Part shown: in pieces, positions 26,973 to 35,773 of the stretch | How the letters are laid out: each line of letters begins with the position of its first letter | Position numbering within the stretch: the first letter of the stretch is position 1 | From: DASQFY01 sp036397815 | Lineage (GTDB): Bacteria > Chloroflexota > Limnocylindria > QHBO01 | Assembly (NCBI GenBank): GCA_036397815.1 | Contig: DASWIE010000030.1 | Coordinates: 15,975 to 79,974, forward strand | Direction: 5' to 3' | DNA: 64,000 nt | Notes under the pieces: model-generated | Seen by the model: only the letters and a program-made list of their open reading frames with translations | The model's database searches: none | What the model was told of the DNA's origin: nothing | Translations under genes and position numbers: made by a program

Positions 26973-27214
26973 CGGTCGACGGCACCGCCGACCTCGCGGC
27001 CGAGATCCGGCGCCGTGGCCTGGCTGCGCCGGCGCGCCTGCTGCTCGAGGCACATCGGCCCCTGCAGCCGCTGCTCGGTGACCTCGCCACCTTCGTCAGC
27101 CCGCTGCTCAGGCCGCTCCTGGGTGGCCGCGCGTCGCTGCTTGGCGCGGCATTCGGCGACGACAGCGCGATCGACCGCCTGATCGAGCAGCTCGCCGACG
27201 CGGACGATGACTAG
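26969..27214 (+). CDS. Small conserved-looking protein of unknown function
   Basis: 81 residues, mostly helical and amphipathic, with a central stretch PARLLLEAHRPLQPLLGDLA and an acidic end (ADADDD). No signal peptide or clear membrane segment. Coupled on both sides: ATGA overlap with the macro-domain gene and direct contact with the next start. I do not recognise a named family. Codon use matches its neighbours, so it looks real. Confidence 0.7.
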   Translation: MTVDGTADLAAEIRRRGLAAPARLLLEAHRPLQPLLGDLATFVSPLLRPLLGGRASLLGAAFGDDSAIDRLIEQLADADDD

Positions 27215-28057
27215 ATGCCGAACCTCGGCGAGCTGATCGGCAGCCTGGTAGCCCTGATCGGCTCGCAGGTCGCGGCATCCTCGCTGCGGCTCGGGCCATT
27301 GCCGGCGGTGACCATCTTCTCCGTCGGGCTGGTGCTCCTCTCGCTGGTGGCTCGCCCGGCGACCCGCTGGACGACCCGCGACCTGGGTCGGCTGGCCGGG
27401 ATCCCGCGCGCCATGGCCCTCGCCGCCGAGTCCGGCGCGGCGGCCGGCTTCTCCCTGGGGACGGCCGGCGTCGCGCGAGCCACATCGGCCTTCGATCGGA
27501 TGCAGACGCTGGCCGCGTTACCGATCCTGGGTTTCGTCGCCCGCGCCGCGGCCAGCGCCGGTGTGCCGCTGCAGGTCACCGCGAACGATCCGGTAACGGT
27601 CCATCTCGCCGAGGCGGTGTTGGCGGAGGCACATCGGTCCACCCAGACCCCGGAGCGAGCCGAGCGCTCCGGAGCGCAGTACCTGGGCGAAGGTCGCCCC
27701 GCGGTCGCCGGCATGACCCTGGCCGACCCATCCAGGCCAGAAGCCACCTTCGTCGCCGGCGGTCTGGCCGAGGAGTCGCTGCTCCTGTTCGAGGGAACCC
27801 TGCCCGGCGCCTCCTGGACGAGCGTCGGCACTGCCGCCGCCTCCCAGGCTGCATCGGTACTGCTCACGGCAGAGGGAGCGCTCATCGGTCCGGAGCTCTA
27901 CCAGGCTTCGAGCGATCTGCGGGCGGCGGGCCACGACCGCACGGGCGTGCTCGCCTCGAACCGGCTCATCCTGGCGGTCATCGCGGTCCTGGTCATCGGT
28001 TCCGCCTTGGCCCTTGCCGCTGGAGTCGACCTGGCCGGGCCCCTGGCAGGGCGCTGA
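27215..28057 (+). CDS. DUF6754-like membrane protein
   Basis: 280 residues. A membrane segment lies near 29-47, a weaker hydrophobic stretch near 95-112 and a clear one near 248-270; between them is a soluble part with FSLGTAGVARATSAFDRMQTL, VTANDPVTVHLAEAVLAEAH and a segment about giving FEGTLPGASWTSVGTAAASQ. I recognise the layout of DUF6754 proteins from Chloroflexota; this is from memory. It starts one base after the previous stop and is followed by three more membrane proteins and a GlmL-type ATPase. Confidence 0.7.
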   Translation: MPNLGELIGSLVALIGSQVAASSLRLGPLPAVTIFSVGLVLLSLVARPATRWTTRDLGRLAGIPRAMALAAESGAAAGFSLGTAGVARATSAFDRMQTLAALPILGFVARAAASAGVPLQVTANDPVTVHLAEAVLAEAHRSTQTPERAERSGAQYLGEGRPAVAGMTLADPSRPEATFVAGGLAEESLLLFEGTLPGASWTSVGTAAASQAASVLLTAEGALIGPELYQASSDLRAAGHDRTGVLASNRLILAVIAVLVIGSALALAAGVDLAGPLAGR

Positions 28058-28058
28058 G

Positions 28059-28676
28059 GTGCGTCGCTCGCTGCCAGGGGCGACGGTCGTCGTCGTCGGG
28101 CTGCTCCTGCTCCTCGACTACGTCATCATCAACCCGGTCCTCGCCACGCTCGCTGACCTGGTCCTCGAGCTCGTTGTCCTGCTGGCTGCGGCGGCCGCCC
28201 TGGCCGGCGGTGTCGCGCTGGTGCTGCGGCATTGGACGGAGCTGGTCGAGCGCCGCGGCAACCCGCCCGGGTCCCTCGCGCTGTTGGCCGGCTTCGCCGT
28301 GATCCTGCTGGCGGGCTTCTATCCGGGGTCCAGCGGCTCGACGGATCCCGCGGTTCGCTGGATCGTTGCCGCCCTGCTGGCTCCGCTCATCGCGGCGCTC
28401 TTCGCCCTCCTCTTCGTGTTCCTGCTGGGCGCCGCCCGACGCGGCCTGACGATCCGTACGCGAGAGGGCGCCCTGATGCTGGCGGCGGCTGCCATGGTCG
28501 TCGTCCTGCTGCTGCCACTGGGCGGCTCCGCTGGCGACTGGCTGGCCAGCGCCGCCGACTGGACCCTGTCGGTGCCGATCGGCGGGGCATTTCGCGGGCT
28601 GCTGATCGGCGTCGCGATCGTGACCGCGGTTCACGCCGCGCGGGTCCTCCTGGCCGTGAACGGCGCCGAGGAATGA
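28059..28676 (+). CDS. Six-segment membrane protein, unknown function
   Basis: 205 residues from GTG 28059, two bases after the DUF6754 stop. About six hydrophobic segments (near 7-26, 30-52, 72-88, 98-124, 137-155, 173-196) and few charged residues apart from short loops such as RHWTELVERRGN and RRGLTIRTREG. No family recognised. The stop overlaps the next ATG. Confidence 0.72.
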   Translation: MRRSLPGATVVVVGLLLLLDYVIINPVLATLADLVLELVVLLAAAAALAGGVALVLRHWTELVERRGNPPGSLALLAGFAVILLAGFYPGSSGSTDPAVRWIVAALLAPLIAALFALLFVFLLGAARRGLTIRTREGALMLAAAAMVVVLLLPLGGSAGDWLASAADWTLSVPIGGAFRGLLIGVAIVTAVHAARVLLAVNGAEE

Positions 28677-29689
28677 CCGATCGTACGACGCGCCGATCCT
28701 CGCGCGCGGGGTTTGCCCCGCTGGCCCTTGTCGTCCTCCTCGGAGGGGCGGTGCTCCTGCGCCCGGGTGACGATGGGGGGCCGCTGCTCCTGGCGAACCC
28801 GGATCGCACCCGCGTCGCGGAGCTGCAGGCCGCGTTCGCCGCACTCCCCGAGGCGCCACTGGTGCTCGTCGGCCTGGACGCCGACCTTGGCACCTATCCC
28901 GAGATTCGGGTGGCAGTGCGCGCGGCCTTCGCCGACCTGCTGGCACGCGACGCACGGCTTGCCGTTGTCAGCTTCACGCCGGAGGGCCGCGCGATCGCCA
29001 GCGCCGAGCTCGATCGACTGCAGCGCGATGGATTCGGCGGGGACGAGCTCCTGGACCTCGGATTCATCGCTGGCGCCGAGGCGGGCATGGTGCGGTCGGT
29101 GACGGCTCTGCTGCCGGTCGGGGTCGAAGGCTCCGTGGCCGATGCCATCCGCGAGGCGGATGCCGGGATGGGGGCCTTCCAGCTGGTGCTCGTCGTCGGC
29201 GGCGGCGAGCTGGGGCCGCGGACCTGGGTCGAACAGGTCGGCACCCGACTGCCGAGCCTGCCGATTGCCGCGATCGTGCCCACCTTCGCGCAGCCTGAGG
29301 TTGCCCCATACCTGCGCACCGGCCAGCTGGTCGCGCTGCTCGCCACCCTGCGCGACGACGCGGCGTACGCCGCCGACGTCGGCGGTGCCCAGGCGGCTCC
29401 CGAGCGGGTCCCGAGCGCGCTGGCGATGCTTCTCGGCATGCTCGTCGCGCTCGGCGCGCTGGGGCGTGCCGTGACGGCTGGCCTGTGGGGTGTCGGGCCG
29501 GCACCAGCCGACGGGGCGGGGCCATCCAGCCGACGCCGGCGCGGCGGCCGCGAGGCCGATATCGCGACGGATGCAGGCCCCACAGAGGCGGACGCTGCGG
29601 CTGAGCCGGAGGCCGGCTCCGAAGCCGCCACCGCCGCCGACGTCGCGGAGCCTGCCTCGGGCGCCGAGCCGGAGGGCAACGCGCGGTGA
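28673..29689 (+). CDS. Bitopic membrane protein with extracytoplasmic alpha/beta domain
   Basis: 338 residues. An N-terminal hydrophobic segment at about 13-30 and a second near 244-272 enclose a domain of roughly 210 residues with alternating strands and helices (APLVLVGLDADLGTYPEIR, ARLAVVSFTPEGRA, AFQLVLVVGGGELGPRTWVE). The last 65 residues are basic then Ala/Glu-rich and probably cytoplasmic. No family recognised. Overlaps both neighbours by 4 bases. Confidence 0.7.
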   Translation: MTDRTTRRSSRAGFAPLALVVLLGGAVLLRPGDDGGPLLLANPDRTRVAELQAAFAALPEAPLVLVGLDADLGTYPEIRVAVRAAFADLLARDARLAVVSFTPEGRAIASAELDRLQRDGFGGDELLDLGFIAGAEAGMVRSVTALLPVGVEGSVADAIREADAGMGAFQLVLVVGGGELGPRTWVEQVGTRLPSLPIAAIVPTFAQPEVAPYLRTGQLVALLATLRDDAAYAADVGGAQAAPERVPSALAMLLGMLVALGALGRAVTAGLWGVGPAPADGAGPSSRRRRGGREADIATDAGPTEADAAAEPEAGSEAATAADVAEPASGAEPEGNAR

Positions 29690-30327
29690 GCGGATTCCTC
29701 GGTACCGACCTCGCCGGCGTGATCGCCACCTGGGTGGCGGCGCTCGTCACCATCGTGGTCTGGTCATACCTCCTTGGTGAGCGCCGCCCCTTTCGCCTCG
29801 CGCAGCACCTGCTCGCCGGGCTGGCGACCGGCTATCTCGTCCTGCTGGCGGTGCGCGAGGTCCTGCTGCCGCGTCTGCTCGAGCCGCTGGCCCGGGATCC
29901 AGCCGCCAACGTGCTGCTCCTTCCGGCGCTCGCCATGGTCGGGGCGTTGGCCGGCGCGCGCTGGTTGCCGCGGCAGGTCGTGGCACTCCCGGTTGCGGTG
30001 CTGGTCGGCGCGACGACGGCTTTCGCGCTCGGCGGCGCGGTTGTCGGGACGCTGCTCCCGCAGCTGGCGGCGAGCGTCCTCCGCCCGGGCACGGCGCTGA
30101 CGGTGGTCAACGGCCTCATCGGTCTGGTGATCACGGGCCTGGTGGTTCTCGGCTTCCTGCACGGCGTGCCGCGCGGTCGGATCACGGGTGTGGCGGCCGG
30201 CGCCGGGCGCTGGCTGCTGATCGGTGCCATCGGCGGCTGGCTCGGCTTCCTCCTCGTCAGCCGGTTGGCGCTGCTGGTCGACAGGCTGGGCTTCCTGCTC
30301 GGCGACTGGCTGGGGCAGGCGCGATGA
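29686..30327 (+). CDS. Multi-pass membrane protein, unknown function
   Basis: 213 residues with about six hydrophobic segments (near 10-28, 42-62, 72-86, 96-115, 130-155, 168-190). A charged loop after the first segment reads LGERRPFRLAQH. No family recognised. The end overlaps the GlmL-like ATPase by 4 bases, so the two are probably made in step. Confidence 0.72.
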   Translation: MSGFLGTDLAGVIATWVAALVTIVVWSYLLGERRPFRLAQHLLAGLATGYLVLLAVREVLLPRLLEPLARDPAANVLLLPALAMVGALAGARWLPRQVVALPVAVLVGATTAFALGGAVVGTLLPQLAASVLRPGTALTVVNGLIGLVITGLVVLGFLHGVPRGRITGVAAGAGRWLLIGAIGGWLGFLLVSRLALLVDRLGFLLGDWLGQAR

Positions 30328-32015
30328 CCATGGAAGGGCCGGTCGCCGGGTTGCTGCCCTCGCCGAGCAAGCGGCCCGGGCCGGCGGCTGAGCTGTCGCT
30401 GCTGGTGGACGTCGGCTCCGCCTGGACGAAGGCCGTCGTGGTGGCGCGCGCGCGCGGGCGTTGGCGGATCGCCGGACATGCGGCTCAACCGAGCGCCTGG
30501 GGCGAGGAGGAGCTCGTGAACGCGCTGGTCGCGCGCCTGGCCGAGGGCGCGGACCGGCGCGTGGCGGACCGCCTGGCGGAGCTCCTGGGGACCGCCCCCC
30601 GAATCGCCTGTCATACGCCACGACGCGCGGGGCGCATCGGGCTCGCCGCCATCTCCGCGGAGCTTTCAGGAGCCTCCGCGCGTCGTGCGGCGGAGTCTGC
30701 CGGCTGGACGGTCGCCGAGGCGGCGACGGCCGATGACGGCCGCTCGCTCGTCGATCGCCTCTCAGCGCTCCAGGCTGCCGACGTGGACGCCTGGCTGCTG
30801 GCGGGTGGCTTCGACCACGGGCGGGCCGGCCAGGCGCTGGAGATGGCGGGCCTGGTCGCGGCGGCACGGGGTGCATCCCGAACTCCGGTGCTGTGGGCGG
30901 GATCCGCTGCCCTCGCGGATGAGGTCGCCACGCTCTTCGAGCCGGGTGCCCTGCAGACGGTCGCCAACCCGCGGCCGTCGGCGACCGAGGAGGATCTCGT
31001 CCCGCTGCGCCACACGCTCGAAGGCCTGCTGCAGCAGCTCGTGGAGCCGGGCGGCGTTCGGCAGCTGACGCCGGTCTCATTCCGTCGCGCCGTCGCCGAG
31101 CTCGCGCGTTCGACCGAGCGCCGAGTCCTGGGCGTCGACCTGGGCGCCCGCTACGCCAGCTGGGTGCTCGCCGACGCGGATGGGACCGCGGAGAGCCGGG
31201 TCTTCGCCGAGGGCGGGCTATCGGCCTCGAGCCTGGTCGGGCCGGGCGGTCCGGCGCGCCTTGCGAGGTTGCTTCCGCTGGCGATCGACGAGCTGGCGGT
31301 GGCCGATGCGCTGCAGAACCTGCGCGCCCGGCCGGGCACCCTGCCGCAGACCGAGGACGAGCTCGCGATCATGCACGGTGCGGCTCGTCAGCTGCTGGCG
31401 CAGGGAGCGGCCGACGAGGGAGCGATCTCGGGCATCGACCTGCTCATCGGGTCGGGGCGCACGCTGGCCGCGGCACCACGGCCCGGCCAGGCGGCCCAAC
31501 TGCTGCTCGACGGCGTGCGCCCGCTCGGGGTCACTGAGCTGGCGATCGACGCCGCCGGCGCGCTGCCGCCGCTCGGTGCGCTGGACGACGCCGAGATCCG
31601 AGAGGGGATGGGCATGCTCCGAGATGACCTCCTCACGCCGCTCGGCGCCGCCGTCGTCTGTCGCGGCGGCCATCCTGGGCAGGTGGTGATGCGCGTGACC
31701 GTCCATCGGGCTGGATGGCCCACCACGGGCCCGGTCGAGCTGCGCAGCGGGCAGCTGCAGCTGCTGCCCCTCGGACGGGGCCAGTCGGCTGAGCTCGAGA
31801 TCGAGCTCGAAGCCGGCGTGACGCTGGGGGGGCCACGACGCGCGCGGCGCGCCCAGGTGACGGTCACCGGTGGGGCGCTGGGGCTGATCCTCGACGCGCG
31901 AGAGGTCCCGCTGTCAATGCCGCGTCGCGCCGACGACCGTCGTGCCGTGCTCGCCGGTTGGCGCGATGCCTTCGCCCGCGAGCCCTCGACACCGGTGCCC
32001 GGAGACCAGCCGTGA
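30324..32015 (+). CDS. GlmL/MutL-type ASKHA ATPase (annotated 'glutamate mutase L' in relatives)
   Basis: 563 residues with two phosphate-loop-like motifs of the actin/sugar-kinase/Hsp70 superfamily: LLVDVGSAWTKAVVV near 26-40 (D29) and VLGVDLGARYASW near 268-280 (D272), as expected for the duplicated GlmL family. In clostridia the relative sits with glutamate mutase subunits, but no mutase gene is present here; the neighbours are membrane proteins. A cytoplasmic ATPase acting on a membrane complex is an inference. DNA overlaps on both sides are 4 bases. Confidence 0.8.
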   Translation: MTMEGPVAGLLPSPSKRPGPAAELSLLVDVGSAWTKAVVVARARGRWRIAGHAAQPSAWGEEELVNALVARLAEGADRRVADRLAELLGTAPRIACHTPRRAGRIGLAAISAELSGASARRAAESAGWTVAEAATADDGRSLVDRLSALQAADVDAWLLAGGFDHGRAGQALEMAGLVAAARGASRTPVLWAGSAALADEVATLFEPGALQTVANPRPSATEEDLVPLRHTLEGLLQQLVEPGGVRQLTPVSFRRAVAELARSTERRVLGVDLGARYASWVLADADGTAESRVFAEGGLSASSLVGPGGPARLARLLPLAIDELAVADALQNLRARPGTLPQTEDELAIMHGAARQLLAQGAADEGAISGIDLLIGSGRTLAAAPRPGQAAQLLLDGVRPLGVTELAIDAAGALPPLGALDDAEIREGMGMLRDDLLTPLGAAVVCRGGHPGQVVMRVTVHRAGWPTTGPVELRSGQLQLLPLGRGQSAELEIELEAGVTLGGPRRARRAQVTVTGGALGLILDAREVPLSMPRRADDRRAVLAGWRDAFAREPSTPVPGDQP

Positions 32016-33055
32016 ACGGGCCGGCGCTGCACCGGGTGCGCGTGCCGCGTGGCACCGTGCCGAGCGTCATGGTCGGCAGCGACGTCGCTCCCGACCAGGT
32101 GCTCGGTCTCCATCGGCGGCCAGGCCCCGCCGTACGGGTCCAGCTGGCGACGAAGCTGCGCGTGCGATCCGATGCCGTCTCGGCCCTGCTCCTGGTCCGG
32201 CCGGGCACCCGCCTGGCGGAGGGCGACGCGATCGCGCGAGGTGCCGACGGACGCGAGGCACGCGCGCCGACGGGCGGCCTGCTGCTGGGCGTGTCGGCGA
32301 TCGACGGTACTGCTCTGCTTGCGCCGCTCGGGCCCGAGGAGCCGGTCATCGGCCATGTGCATGGCCGCATTCGCGCGGTGGAGGACGGGGCCATCACGGT
32401 CGAGGTCCCCGGCGCCCTGGTGCGGGGCGTTGGGGGCACGGGCGAGGCGGTCCACGGCGAGCTGGTGGTCGCCGTCCACGATCCCGGCGAAGAGCTCAGG
32501 GCGGCGGCAATCGACGTGGGCGCGACTGGCAGGATCCTGGTGGGCGGGTCGCGCGCCTCGGCCGAGACCCTCACGCGGGCACGCGCCATGGGGGTGGCGG
32601 GGATCGTGCTCGGCGGGGTGCTGGACAAGGAGCTGCGCGACTTCGAGGCCATCCAGCGTCGCCGTCGGGAGGTTGGAGGCCTGGTCGGCGCGTTCGGAGT
32701 GCTGCTGCTGGAGGGGTTCGGCAAGGTAGGCATCGACCCGCAGCGCTTCGGATGGTTCAAGGCTCATGCCGGTCGGATGGCCAGCCTGTTCGGCACCGAT
32801 GGGCTCCTGTACGTCTACGACGCCGAACCCGCGCCGGGACGCCGGACGCTGCCGCGCGTCGGCGAGCGGGTGATCGCGCACCGCCGCCCGTTCCAGGGAC
32901 GCGCCGGCGTGCTGGTGGCGGAGCTGGATGACCTGCACGCGACGCCATCGGGCATCGCCACCAGGATGGGCCTGGTCCGTTTCGAGGACGGACGGCTGGC
33001 GCCCGTGCCGCTCGCCAATCTGGAGGCCACCCTGCCGGTGCCCCCCAGCGCCTGA
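32012..33055 (+). CDS. Barrel-sandwich-like protein downstream of GlmL, unknown function
   Basis: 347 residues from GTG 32012. Residues about 40-100 look like a barrel-sandwich hybrid fold (VRVQLATKLRVRSDAVSALL, RPGTRLAEGDAIARG, then APTGGLLLGVS), as in RnfC or lipoyl-type domains, but no lipoyl lysine is evident. Around 165-200 is a Gly/Ala-rich alpha/beta part (GRILVGGSRAS, GVAGIVLGGVLDKELRDFE). Near 281-305 a KOW-like strand pair (RVGERVIAHRRPFQGRAGVL). Last gene of the run; tsaE follows after 18 bases. Confidence 0.65.
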   Translation: MNGPALHRVRVPRGTVPSVMVGSDVAPDQVLGLHRRPGPAVRVQLATKLRVRSDAVSALLLVRPGTRLAEGDAIARGADGREARAPTGGLLLGVSAIDGTALLAPLGPEEPVIGHVHGRIRAVEDGAITVEVPGALVRGVGGTGEAVHGELVVAVHDPGEELRAAAIDVGATGRILVGGSRASAETLTRARAMGVAGIVLGGVLDKELRDFEAIQRRRREVGGLVGAFGVLLLEGFGKVGIDPQRFGWFKAHAGRMASLFGTDGLLYVYDAEPAPGRRTLPRVGERVIAHRRPFQGRAGVLVAELDDLHATPSGIATRMGLVRFEDGRLAPVPLANLEATLPVPPSA

Positions 33056-33073
33056 CCCGTATCCTTCTCGCTC

Positions 33074-33565
33074 ATGGACCGATTCACAGCGGCAGCGCCG
33101 AGCTCCGGCGCGCTGCGAAGCGACTCGCCGCAGCACACCCGGGCCCTCGGACGCGCGATCGGCACGCGGGCCAGGCCGGGAATCGTGCTGGCACTGGTCG
33201 GGCCGCTCGGCGCCGGCAAGACGCAGCTGGCCAAGGGGGTCGCCGACGGGCTCGACGTCACCACCGTCGTCAACAGCCCCACCTTTGTGCTCATGAACGA
33301 GCATGTCGGCCGGCTGCGCCTCTTCCATGTCGACGCGTACCGCCTCGACGACCCGGGGGAGGCGCTGGCGGTCGGCCTCTTCGACGAGCGCCAGGCCGAG
33401 GGCGTGACCGTGGTGGAGTGGGCGGATCGCCTGGATGGCTGGCTGCCCCTGGAGCGCATCGACCTCTGGATCGAGCCTGATGCCGCCGGCGAGGACGTTC
33501 GCGCCATCCGCTGGGCTGCCCACGGCGACGCGCATGCGGCGCTGGCGGCGGAGGCGCTGCGATGA
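33074..33565 (+). CDS. tsaE: tRNA t6A biosynthesis ATPase TsaE
   Basis: ATPase partner of TsaB-TsaD in making t6A at position 37 of ANN-decoding tRNAs. 163 residues. Walker A GPLGAGKT at 43-50; NSPTFVLMNEH and FHVDAYRLDDP are typical, as is VTVVEWADRL. About 18 N-terminal residues precede the fold. Overlaps tsaB by 4 bases. Confidence 0.94.
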   Translation: MDRFTAAAPSSGALRSDSPQHTRALGRAIGTRARPGIVLALVGPLGAGKTQLAKGVADGLDVTTVVNSPTFVLMNEHVGRLRLFHVDAYRLDDPGEALAVGLFDERQAEGVTVVEWADRLDGWLPLERIDLWIEPDAAGEDVRAIRWAAHGDAHAALAAEALR

Positions 33566-34203
33566 TCGTCGCCGTCGAATCCGCGTCGACCGACCTCTCG
33601 GTCGCTACAGCCGCCGAGGACGGCGAGCTGCTGGCCATCGATGGCTGGCGCTCCGCCGGACGTGGCGCGCACGAGCTGCTGCCACACCTCCTCGCCCTGC
33701 TGGCTGGCGGCGGTCATCGGCTCGACCAGGCCACGGCGTTCGCCGTCGGCATCGGACCGGGCTCCTTCACCGGCCTGCGGGTCGGCATGAGCCTGGCGAA
33801 GGGCATGGCGCTCGCTCTCGGGCGCCCGATCGTCGGCGTGCCGAGCCTGGAGGCGTGGTTGGCGGCCGATCCTGGGGCCCCGGCGGCGATCGCCCGGGCC
33901 GGCGCCCGCGAGGCGTACCTCCTGCTGCGGGGGGAGACGCGACCCCGCATCGTCGACCGCGACGAGCTCCCCTTGCAGTCCGGCGTGGCGGCCGTCGCGG
34001 CACCGGGTGAGCTCGCCGAGGCGTTCGGCCTCGCCGGGGCAACGCCTCCAACCAGAGCGGCGGCTGCGGTCGCTGCGCTCGCGGCCGCGCGGCTGGCCTC
34101 GAATCCCGCCGGCGACGATCTCGCCCGCCTCGAACCGGCCTACCTGCGCCAACCCCGGGGCCTGGGACAGCTGGCACATGCCGAGGCCACGCCATGGCCG
34201 TGA
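33562..34203 (+). CDS. tsaB: tRNA t6A biosynthesis protein TsaB
   Basis: Non-catalytic partner that stabilises TsaD. 213 residues of the ASKHA fold: VAVESASTDLSVAT at the start and the conserved GIGPGSFTGLRVGMSLAKGMA near residues 62-84. The C-terminal YLRQPRGL is common. Overlaps tsaE by 4 and rimI by 10 bases. Confidence 0.93.
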   Translation: MIVAVESASTDLSVATAAEDGELLAIDGWRSAGRGAHELLPHLLALLAGGGHRLDQATAFAVGIGPGSFTGLRVGMSLAKGMALALGRPIVGVPSLEAWLAADPGAPAAIARAGAREAYLLLRGETRPRIVDRDELPLQSGVAAVAAPGELAEAFGLAGATPPTRAAAAVAALAAARLASNPAGDDLARLEPAYLRQPRGLGQLAHAEATPWP

Positions 34204-34730
34204 GCCTGCCGCTGACGGTCGAGGCCATGCGAACGAGCGACATCGAAGCGGTGCACGAGATCGAGCGCCTCAGCTTCAGCACGCCGTGGCCGTCGTACGC
34301 GTTCGAGCAGGAGCTGACCGGCAATCGGCTGGCGCGGTACATCGTGGCCCGCGCGGCCGCACCCGACGGCGAGCGGATCGTCGGTTTCGCGGGCGTCTGG
34401 CTGATGGTCGACGAGGCGCACATCACCACCTTCGGGGTCCATCCCGATTGGCGGCGGCGTGGTGTTGGCCGTCGACTGCTGCTGCGACTTGCCGACCTGG
34501 CCCGGGAGCTTGGAGCGGCGCGCATGACGCTGGAGGTGCGGGTCGGCAACGACGCGGCAAAGGCCCTCTATCGCTCCTTCGGCTTCACCGTTGCCGGCAG
34601 GCGTCCCCGCTACTACACCGACGACGGGGAGGACGCGTACGTGATGAGCACCACGGACCTCGTCGAGCCGGAGATGCAGGCGGTGCTCCGTGCCGAACGC
34701 GAGCGGCAGGCGGCGGAGGAGGCCTCGTAG
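34194..34730 (+). CDS. rimI: GNAT N-acetyltransferase, RimI-like
   Basis: 178 residues. Probably acetylates an N-terminal alanine such as that of S18. GNAT landmarks: ERLSFSTPWPSYAFEQEL near 24-41, ITTFGVHPDWRRRGVGRRLL near 76-95 (acetyl-CoA loop) and NDAAKALYRSFGF near 123. Insertion between tsaB and tsaD is a frequent arrangement. The stop overlaps the tsaD GTG by one base. Confidence 0.9.
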   Translation: MAVSLPLTVEAMRTSDIEAVHEIERLSFSTPWPSYAFEQELTGNRLARYIVARAAAPDGERIVGFAGVWLMVDEAHITTFGVHPDWRRRGVGRRLLLRLADLARELGAARMTLEVRVGNDAAKALYRSFGFTVAGRRPRYYTDDGEDAYVMSTTDLVEPEMQAVLRAERERQAAEEAS

Positions 34731-35773
34731 TGGCTGCCCCGCGGATCCTGGCGATCGAGACGAGCTGCGACGAGACCGGCGTGGCGGTGGTGGTCGGCGG
34801 ACGTCGGATCGAGGCGAACCAGGTGGCGACCCAGATCGCGCTGCATGCCGAGACGGGCGGGATCGTGCCCGAGGTCGCCGCCCGCCAGCAGCTGCGCTGG
34901 ATCGTCCCAACCATCGAGGCCGCCCTGGCCGAGGCCGGCATGGGCTGGACCGATCTCGACGCGCTGGCCGTGACCTGCGGTCCCGGGTTGATCGGCTCCC
35001 TGCTGGTGGGCGTCAACGTCGGCAAGGCCGTCTCGGCAGCACGTGACCTGCCGCTCGTCGCGGTCAACCACCTCGAAGGCCACATCTACGCCAACTGGTT
35101 GACCGATGCCCCCGCCGCGGAGCCACTTCCGCCGGAGCCGCCCTTCCCGCTGCTCTGCCTGGTGGTGAGCGGCGGGCACACCCAGCTGATCCTGATGGAG
35201 GACCACGGCCAATACCTGCTGCTCGGCCAGACGGTCGACGACGCCGCCGGCGAGGCGTTCGACAAGGTCGGCCGATTGCTTGGCCTGCCGTATCCTGGCG
35301 GGCCGGCGATCTCCACGGCGGCCGAAGGGGCGCAGCCGGCGACCCGCTTTCCGCGGGCGCGGACCGATGGCCGCTACGACTTCAGCTTCAGCGGCCTGAA
35401 GACGGCCGTGCTGCGGGCCGTGGCCGGCTATCGCGAGCGCGGTGAGCCGCTCCCGGTCGACGGGCTTGCAGCGGCGTTCGAGGAGGCCGTCGTCGACGCG
35501 CTGACCGCGAAGACGGTGGCGGCCGCGGAGGAGCATGGCGTCGCCGCGGTGGCGCTCGGCGGCGGCGTGGCGGCCAACCGCGCCCTGCGCGCCGCGCTGC
35601 GCGAGCGGCTCGCGGTCGCCGGCGTCCCGCTGCTGGTGCCGCCGCCGGCCTGGTGCACGGACAACGGCGCGATGATCGGCGCCGCAGCCGGCTACCGCTT
35701 CGCGGCGGGCGACCGGGCCGACGCGTCGCTCGAGGCGACCCCGAACCTGGCGCTGCCCTGGCTCGACCGATGA
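34730..35773 (+). CDS. tsaD: tRNA N6-adenosine threonylcarbamoyltransferase TsaD
   Basis: Transfers threonylcarbamoyl to A37 of tRNA. 347 residues from GTG 34730. AIETSCDETGVAVV opens it; iron ligands H114 and H118 lie in NHLEGH; VVSGGHTQL and YDFSFSGLKTAVL are diagnostic. Together with tsaE and tsaB this gives a TsaBDE set; TsaC/Sua5 is not in the window. Overlaps rsmA by 4 bases. Confidence 0.97.
   Translation: MAAPRILAIETSCDETGVAVVVGGRRIEANQVATQIALHAETGGIVPEVAARQQLRWIVPTIEAALAEAGMGWTDLDALAVTCGPGLIGSLLVGVNVGKAVSAARDLPLVAVNHLEGHIYANWLTDAPAAEPLPPEPPFPLLCLVVSGGHTQLILMEDHGQYLLLGQTVDDAAGEAFDKVGRLLGLPYPGGPAISTAAEGAQPATRFPRARTDGRYDFSFSGLKTAVLRAVAGYRERGEPLPVDGLAAAFEEAVVDALTAKTVAAAEEHGVAAVALGGGVAANRALRAALRERLAVAGVPLLVPPPAWCTDNGAMIGAAAGYRFAAGDRADASLEATPNLALPWLDR

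Noticed and set aside
30324..32015. Glutamate mutase system
   Set aside because: Only the GlmL-type ATPase is present; no mutase subunits and no B12-binding motif near it.
31388..33535. 715-codon minus-strand open frame over the GlmL-like gene and tsaE
   Set aside because: Same mirror-frame effect; the plus strand gives coherent proteins with motifs and overlapping starts.
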